From Carnegiea gigantea (lineage: Eukaryota > Streptophyta > Magnoliopsida > Caryophyllales > Cactaceae), in assembly GCA_029747015.1 (NCBI GenBank), contig JAKOGI010001359.1, positions 62,001 to 126,000 of the forward strand: a stretch of 64,000 nt of DNA, written 5' to 3'. The translations under genes were made by a program, and so were the position numbers. Numbering within the stretch: the stretch's first letter is position 1; each line of letters opens with the position of its first letter. The notes under the pieces are model-generated. The model saw only the letters and a program-made list of their open reading frames with translations, did no database searches and was not told the origin of the DNA. Below, piece by piece: positions 59,228-64,000 of this stretch.

Positions 59228-59884
59228 AATATAGATCGAATCTCGATTTCTTGGTTGACTTTGTTCTTTTATGACTTTTACTGAATATTTTGCCAATAAT
59301 TAAATACATGTTCTTGCTTTGGTGCTGTGAACATTATGCAAACATACACGTTTAGGTGTCGTGTGTATATTTTTAAAGATGAACATCCAATGAATCCAAG
59401 GCCCAGTCAAAGTTGTTTATTTTATCATAGCAAGTGTATCATGTTGTTATATTATTTTACAGGTTCACTTTGTTATTGCAAGTGTATTTGTTATCCAGCC
59501 AAAAAATATATTAGGTACATGTACAGCTTGATTTTTGCCAACAGGTACATTTATTTATTATGAAAATGGCAGGACTACCATTACCGACAGATTATTCTAT
59601 TGGATAATATTGATTGAAGAAGGCGGGAAGACCATTACTAACAGATGATTGACATGGGAGGTACTTATTTCGCGGGGAAAAAAAAAATAAGAGTGACAAC
59701 TTTTTATGTTGGTAAAAGTAGGTTATTAGCGTCAAATTATCAACTGTTGGTATGAATAGAACAATACCAACATTATGTTTTTTGTTGGTGTTAGTGCTCA
59801 ATTGCAACAGATCGTAAATACCAACAAAAAAAGCACTTATACCAACACATGTGCCCTGTTGGTAAAAGCTACTTCTTTGTAGTG
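59228..59884 (-). repeat. CACTA 3' subterminal region and terminal inverted repeat
   Basis: Between about 59715 and 59884 the word TACCAACA or its complement TGTTGGTA occurs about seven times in both orientations, a typical binding-site cluster. The last ~27 bp (59858-59884) are the terminal inverted repeat ending CTTTGTAGTG. A minus-strand ORF (59592-59930) that runs through the end is spurious within the transposon; its first residues belong to the gypsy integrase. Confidence 0.85.
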
Positions 59885-59887
59885 CCC

Positions 59888-60946
59888 CCACTCTTTCAAT
59901 GATCTTGAATGGCCCATCGCCTCTTACCACAAGCTTGTTATTTCTTCTAGATGGGAACCTCTCCTTTCTGAGTTATAGCCATACTAGATCTCCCAAGCTG
60001 AACTCCACTTGCTTTCTGTGTTTGTTCACTCTTACCTTGTAAGCTACATTGGCCTTCTCAATATGATTCCTCATTTGTTGATACAACATCTTTTAGCTTA
60101 GCATCATAGCTAACCCTTGACTCACTTAGTAGTGGCAGCAAGTCAATGGGAGTAAGGAGTTCACCCTATACGCACACTCAAATGAAGAATGCCTTGTAGC
60201 ATAGAATGGTGATCTTTTGTAGGCAAAGTTAGCATAGGGCAGCTTCAAATCCAAATCTTTCAAACTTTTACTGACCAAACTCCTGAAAAAGGTAGTAAGA
60301 GTTCGATTGGTTACCTTTGTCTGGCCATCAGTTTCAGGATGATAGGTTGTACTAAACAAGAGTTTAGTGCCTAGTAGCTTCGACAAACTCCTTTAGAAAT
60401 GGGACATAAACTTGGAGTCTCAATCAGAAACAATGGTTTTAGGCACACCATAGTGCCTAATGTATCTCTTTGAAGTAGATCTCAGCAATGTAGACTGATG
60501 AGCTTGCATCATCAGTCTTGTGGCATGTAATAAAGTGAGTCATCTTGAAAAATCTATCCATAACCACAATAATTGCACTCTTCCCTCTCTGAGTTCTAGG
60601 GAAAGCCACAATAAAATCCATACCTACATCATCCTAATGTCTCAATAGTATAGGCAGTGGGCTGTATAAGCCTTGGTGGAATTGACTTTTGGCTTTGTGG
60701 CAAATGGAGCAAGTTAAAAAGATCTTGTACGTGAACATCTCTTCTCATCTTAGGCCAATAGAAATGCTTCTTTAGAATATCAATAGTCATGTTTAGGCGA
60801 AAATGGCTAGCTAGAGCACCACCATGAGCCTCTCGAACCAGTAGCTCTCTCAAAGAGAACTTAGGAATGCAAAGCTTGTTGTTTCTAAATGGGTAGCCCT
60901 CTTGGAGGGTGTAGGGGTTGTCTTTTGGAACCTCCTTGATCAACAA
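59888..60946 (-). pseudogene. Ty3/gypsy integrase, main part, decayed
   Basis: At 60946-60629 the zinc-binding N-terminus reads 'CIPKFSLRELLVREAHGGAL', then 'SHFRLNMTIDILKKHFYWPK', giving the usual HHCC arrangement, although the cysteine part is frameshifted. The core start 'MDFIVAFPRTQRGKSAIIVV' then 'DRFFKMTHFITCHKTDDA' lies near 60620-60500. 'HYGVPKTIVSD' follows near 60450, with the next codon a stop. 'FSTTYHPETDGQTKVTNRTL' lies near 60350, then 'LPYANFAYKRSPF'. 'SLGDLVWL.LRKERFPSRRN' and 'VRGDGPFKIIERVG' lie at 60000-59888. The last ~50 residues are at 50189-50352 beyond the CACTA. Multiple stops show it is dead. Confidence 0.9.
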
Positions 60947-61145
60947 ATAGAAATTTAGATCCTCCTTATGAATTTCTTTAATTTAATGAAATCTAAAAAC
61001 CTTAGCTTCCAAAAATAGAAAGTAAAGTATACCTTTTGGAAAGGGCATCCGTGACCACATTCTCTTTTCCACTCTTGTGTTTACAGGTAAAGTTGAATTA
61101 TTGCAGAAGCTCCAACAATTTAGCATGTCTTGGATTCAACTTGTG
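60947..61145 (-). pseudogene. RNase H to integrase linker, decayed
   Basis: The minus strand keeps 'KLNPRHAKLLELLQ' near 61139, then a '[16 protein letters not shown]' linker (about 61080-61033), matching the 'GK.NVVADALSRR' signature at the end of gypsy RNase H. A stop interrupts it. Upstream and downstream parts have separate entries. Confidence 0.8.
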
Positions 61146-61406
61146 CTAACCATTGATGTATTTGAGTGCTTGATGGTCTGAATGTAACACAAAATGCCTA
61201 GGCTTGAGGTAATTGCCATAATTTGTCAAAGCCCTCACAAGAGTATAGAATTCCTTGTCATAAGTGTTATAGTTGCATCTATAACCATTAAGTTTCTCAC
61301 TGAAGTAGGCAATGGACCTCTTTGATTGGATTAGGATAGCTCCTATCCCAACTCCACATGCATCACATTCAAGCTCAAACAAATCTTCAAAGTTTAAAAG
61401 GGCCAA
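61146..61406 (-). pseudogene. Ty3/gypsy RNase H domain
   Basis: RNase H removes the RNA template during reverse transcription. 'FELECDACGVGIGAILIQ' matches the F.LECDASG.GIGAVL block and keeps the first catalytic Asp. 'RSIAYFSEKLNG' and 'YDKEFYTLVRAL' (Glu region) follow, then 'FVLHSDHQALKYING' with the second Asp. This 86-residue piece is open; the frame is broken on both sides. It lies between the reverse transcriptase and integrase pieces, as in the normal gypsy order. Confidence 0.9.
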
Positions 61407-61729
61407 GATAGGTGATTAGCAAAGTTTCTGCTTGATGTCCTTAAGCACCTCCAGGGCAGCGTTGGACCACTCAAAAGCTACTTTCTTCATACACTCAATA
61501 AAAGGGGCCATGACTGAGCTAAAATCTTTAATAAACCTCCTGCAAAAATAAGTCAAACCATGAAAACTCCTCACCTCCGTGACTGTCTTGGGTTGAGGCT
61601 GGGTTTAGATTACCTCAATCTTACGTTGACCAACTTGAATACCGTCGGCTAAAACCATACAACCAAGGAAAGTAAGTTGTGGAGTGGAAGGATCACATTT
61701 CTCTATCTTGGCACAGAGTTTTTACCCTC
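61407..61729 (-). pseudogene. Reverse transcriptase thumb/connection region, decayed
   Basis: Frameshifted translation resembles the connection part. A 'LDGIQVGQRKIE' type stretch lies near 61645-61615, a 'GLTYFCRRFIKDFSSVMAPF' stretch near 61560-61500, and an 'ALEVLKDIKQKLC' stretch near 61455-61420. Stops occur in each frame. Confidence 0.7.
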
Positions 61730-62264
61730 TTAGAACCTCAAATGCTTGTCTAAAATGCTCCTGTGGTCTCTTTCATTTTGGTTGTAAATAACAAAGTGAC
61801 CAATGTAAGGTTTAAGGACCTCATTCATCAATCTCATGAAAGTACTAAGGGCATTAGACAAACCAAATGGCTTGACAAGCCATTTATATAACCCTTGCTT
61901 TGTTTTAAAGGTTGTTTTCCACTCATGTCCATCCCTCATCTTAGTATGATGGTATCCACTTCTTCGATCAATCATAGAAAACACATTAGAACAATGTAAC
62001 TCATCCAACATATCATCCGCTCTAGGAATAGGGTACTTATACTTGATTGTAATATTGTTAATAGAGCGGGTATCTACACACATCCTCATGGTTCCATCCT
62101 TCTTTGCAACAAGATAGAACATGGATTCGTGCTTTCCCTAATGTGTCCCCTATCAATGAGTTCTTGAACTTATCTTTGCAGTTCCTAAGTTTCAATGGTA
62201 TTACATCTATAAGCTGGTTTGTTTGGTAGAGTAGCTTCGGGCAGTAGATCAATTTAGTGCTCAA
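61730..62264 (-). pseudogene. Ty3/gypsy reverse transcriptase, catalytic core damaged
   Basis: The enzyme copies element RNA into DNA. '[20 protein letters not shown]' then '[13 protein letters not shown]' match the fingers. '[15 protein letters not shown]' matches FSKIDLKSGYHQI and keeps the first catalytic Asp. '[20 protein letters not shown]' and 'STFMRLMN' follow. After 'IGHFVIY' the expected YFDDILVYS box is replaced by 'NQNERDHR', so the catalytic Asp pair is missing, apparently by a deletion. Upstream frames at 62264-62120 are shifted. Confidence 0.9.
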
Positions 62265-62474
62265 TACCTCTAAGTGGAGGCGATCTCAGGGGTAAATCAA
62301 TAGGAAAACATCTTCAAACTCTTGAATAAGAGGTTGAGCAAAAGGATACAAGGGTTTCTCGTCCTCTCTTTTTTCCAACATGAGCAAGGCATAAATAGTT
62401 TCACCATTGCTTACAGAGCTCTCAACCCATGTTTCACTCAAAAATAGGGCTTCTCGCTTGTGTTCCCTCCCTAT

Positions 62475-62860
62475 TTATTCTAACCCTAGGTTATACTTAA
62501 CTTGGGGCCAAAGGGGCCAAAGCACAACTACGACCTTCGACTTTAAAGGAGTAGGTATTGATCTTTCTATGATGAATAGCACTCGTATCAAAATGCCAAG
62601 CGCTACTAAGCAACCATGACATGCGTCCATAGGTACATCATATAGCACTTCATCCTTAAAGTTACCAACGGAGCAAGCAATCAACGCTCATTTAGTCACA
62701 TGCACTTTATTCCCTTTCTTAAGCCATTAAAGTGAATAGGATCATGTGTGTTGGGTAACAGGTAGTCTAAGTTTATCAATCAAAAGGGCAAAAACCACAT
62801 TAGTACAACTACCTCCATCAATGATCAAACTACATCCCTTCCCTTGGATGGTACACCGCG
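62475..62860 (-). pseudogene. Ty3/gypsy protease and linker
   Basis: 'GCSLIIDGGSCTNVVFA' (about 62836-62786) contains the D-G-G-S-C-T-N pattern at the protease active-site position in this plant gypsy group, where other retroelements have D-(S/T)-G. Further along, 'ACSVGNFKDEVLYDVPMDAC' and a frame-shifted 'LGRPWQFD'-like stretch resemble the 'SIGKY.DEVLCDVVPM...LLGRPWQFD' linker. Stops and shifts are present. Confidence 0.78.
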
Positions 62861-63046
62861 AGTGAAAGATGTGTTCTCTCTGGTTTTCCTCTTAGGGTCC
62901 TTCCATGGTGTGCAAAATCCTTCTTAGTATGAGCACCTCCCCCACATTAGGAGGTAGGACATCAGCTTGTTCCTCCAATTCTTTCTCTTTCTCACTTGTT
63001 TCGAAGTGAATCTGGTTAATTTCCTCAATCTCTCTAATGGTAAGTG

Positions 63047-63408
63047 TTATTCTCTTGGTGCAGTTAGCTTGAAAACGACCATGCCCTTGGCATTTAAAGC
63101 ATCTTTTGCCATTAAGTTTCTTAGAAAACTCTTTGACAATGCCCTTACCCTTGTCTTTGCTCTTGACTTCTCTTTGTGCAGCTTCGGGCTTAGGATGAAC
63201 AAAGGGCTTTTCTTATGTGATTGGCCGTGAGTAGGAACTAGAGAATGATCTCTTGTTCTTGGAATGATATTCAACCTTGATGGCCAGCTTACACACATCC
63301 TCAAAGGTCCAGTAAGGTTATAATTCAACCTTCTTAACAATGTTGGTATCAAGCCCCCTTAGAAACCTAGCCATTGTATGCTTGGTCTCTTCTCTAACCA
63401 CTCCTGAA
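63047..63408 (-). pseudogene. gag C-terminal part with zinc knuckle
   Basis: A stretch resembling 'ARFLRGL...NKVEL' occurs near 63375-63320, then a basic lysine/arginine-rich linker. 'CFKCQGHGRFQANC' at 63060-63101 is a CCHC zinc knuckle in which the expected His is Arg. It would bind element RNA. It joins the gag matrix-like piece at 63409 and the protease at 62860. Confidence 0.8.
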
Positions 63409-63990
63409 CTAGAGTTGTTCAAACTCCTGTATGTATTCTTCAACACTCATAAATCTGTGACTCAAGAAGGTGACCTTAAGATAAAGATCATGCTTGTAGT
63501 TATCAGGGAGAAACTTCTTATGCATGAGCTTCTTTAATTTGGACCAAGTTCTGATCCGGGAATTACCTTCTTTGTTCCTCTTCCTTTTGGTGTTTTCATA
63601 CCAATCAGAGGCATGCCTTTTCAGTTTTAGAGTGAAAATTTTAAAAGCTTTCTCTTGAGAGTATTCCTTGATTTCAAAGTATGTCTTCAAAGATTGAACG
63701 ATTCAAGGTAAAGGTCCGGGTTTAAGTTACCTTCAATCTAAGAAGGGTCAAATTTCATGTCTCTCAAGTCATTAGTGGCGTGTCTAAGAGGTCTCATTCT
63801 CCTCCTTAAAGACTTATGATTGTGGAAGAAAATGATGGAGTGTAAGGGGAATTACCCCTTTGAGAATCATGGTCTCTTCTCCTTCCCCCTCCGGGATTAG
63901 GTCTTAAGATAGCTAAAACTTCCTCTAGCCTAGTGGAAATGGTGGCAACCTCTGTGGACAATGTTCGAATGTTTTGTTAAAGTTGATGTA
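63409..63990 (-). pseudogene. Ty3/gypsy gag, N-terminal and central part (5' end outside window)
   Basis: The central Retrotrans_gag block reads 'EKAFKIFTLKLKRHASDWYE', then 'NTKRKRNKEGNSRIRTWSKL', 'LMHKKFLPDNYKHDLYLKV' and 'FMSVEEYIQEFEQL', a clear match to the plant gypsy gag pattern. Upstream, 'DMKFDPS' and 'EGNLNPDLYLESF' match the 'DMKVDPPEFDGNLNPE.YLEW' start, with stops. Near 63960-63900 'VATISTRLEEVLAILRPN' looks like a coiled-coil leader. The 5' LTR and primer site are beyond the right edge. Confidence 0.88.
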
Positions 63991-64000
63991 TGGGACTTCC

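Larger units (their letters stand above)
50353..59884 (+). mobile_element. CACTA (En/Spm) DNA transposon, 9,532 bp
   Basis: The ends are CACTACAAAAATGTAGGTTT and, in reverse complement, CACTACAAAGAAGTAGCTTT, the diagnostic CACTA inverted repeat. The flanks are CCC at 50350-50352 and CCC at 59885-59887, the expected 3-bp duplication. Subterminal TACCAACA/TTGGTA words cluster at both ends. Two genes lie inside on the plus strand: a tnp2-type transposase (52960-56572) and a Transposase_24-type gene (56780-59227). Both carry stops, so this copy is probably inactive. It interrupts the last domain of a minus-strand gypsy polyprotein and is therefore younger than it. Confidence 0.95.

Noticed and set aside
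59592..59930. 112-codon minus-strand ORF
   Set aside because: It starts in gypsy integrase and runs through the CACTA end into non-coding DNA, so it is a chance fusion made by the insertion.
62967..63230. Plus-strand 87-codon ORF
   Set aside because: It is antisense to the gag zinc-knuckle region of the minus-strand gypsy element.

Overview
The window looks like heterochromatin-like, AT-rich nuclear DNA from a flowering plant, probably a eudicot. It is almost entirely transposable-element sequence. I found no intact host gene, no rRNA or tRNA gene and no CRISPR array. Every long coding match I recognise belongs to a plant transposon family and carries stops and frameshifts. All coordinates were read by eye.

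Layout: 1-8.3 kb holds the end of one LTR, a truncated LTR and a degraded Ty1/copia pol. A 3.07-kb solo LTR (4194-7264, target duplication GGTTG) is inserted just downstream of that pol. 8.3-17.1 kb is old AT-rich debris: a reversed LTR end with a primer-binding-like site, a small MITE-like element, a (CAT)n(CTT)n microsatellite, a LINE reverse-transcriptase tail and a short TPR-like fragment. 17112-24248 is a Ty3/gypsy Tekay/Del-type element with a perfect CTTCA duplication. It has kept two LTRs but only the end of integrase inside. Its 5' LTR carries a 1.16-kb hAT-like insertion and its 3' LTR carries a ~260-bp insert with an organellar small-subunit rRNA fragment. The element splits an Athila-like ORF on the minus strand (25240 to 24254, then 17106 to about 16950).

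25.2-26.2 kb is a dense array of a TTTAGTGAGC-like word with a 28-bp perfect palindrome. 27.4-35.6 kb is a gag-only, Tat-like element bounded by direct repeats; its right repeat is split by a 2.4-kb solo LTR of a second family. 35.6-37.4 kb is a ruined chromovirus-type RNase H/integrase. Two reversed solo LTRs of the first family follow (37443-40118, 42974-46073), then a two-level minisatellite (46.1-46.7 kb).

From about 50.2 kb to the right edge a Ty3/gypsy polyprotein runs on the minus strand: gag at 64-63 kb, protease, reverse transcriptase, RNase H, then integrase. A 9.53-kb CACTA (En/Spm) transposon (50353-59884) sits inside its last domain, flanked by CCC on both sides, and the gypsy reading frame lines up across it. 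The CACTA carries a decayed tnp2-type transposase gene and a second decayed gene with the plant En/Spm 'Transposase_24' motif.

The genes do not form a pathway. The window records successive insertions: gypsy then CACTA; Athila-like ORF then Tekay LTR then hAT and organellar DNA; gag-only element then solo LTR. The most interesting signals are conserved splice-like sites inside the 3-kb LTR family, the organellar rRNA patch, the palindromic TTTAGTGAGC array and the two-length minisatellite. I did not find a convincing new biological system.
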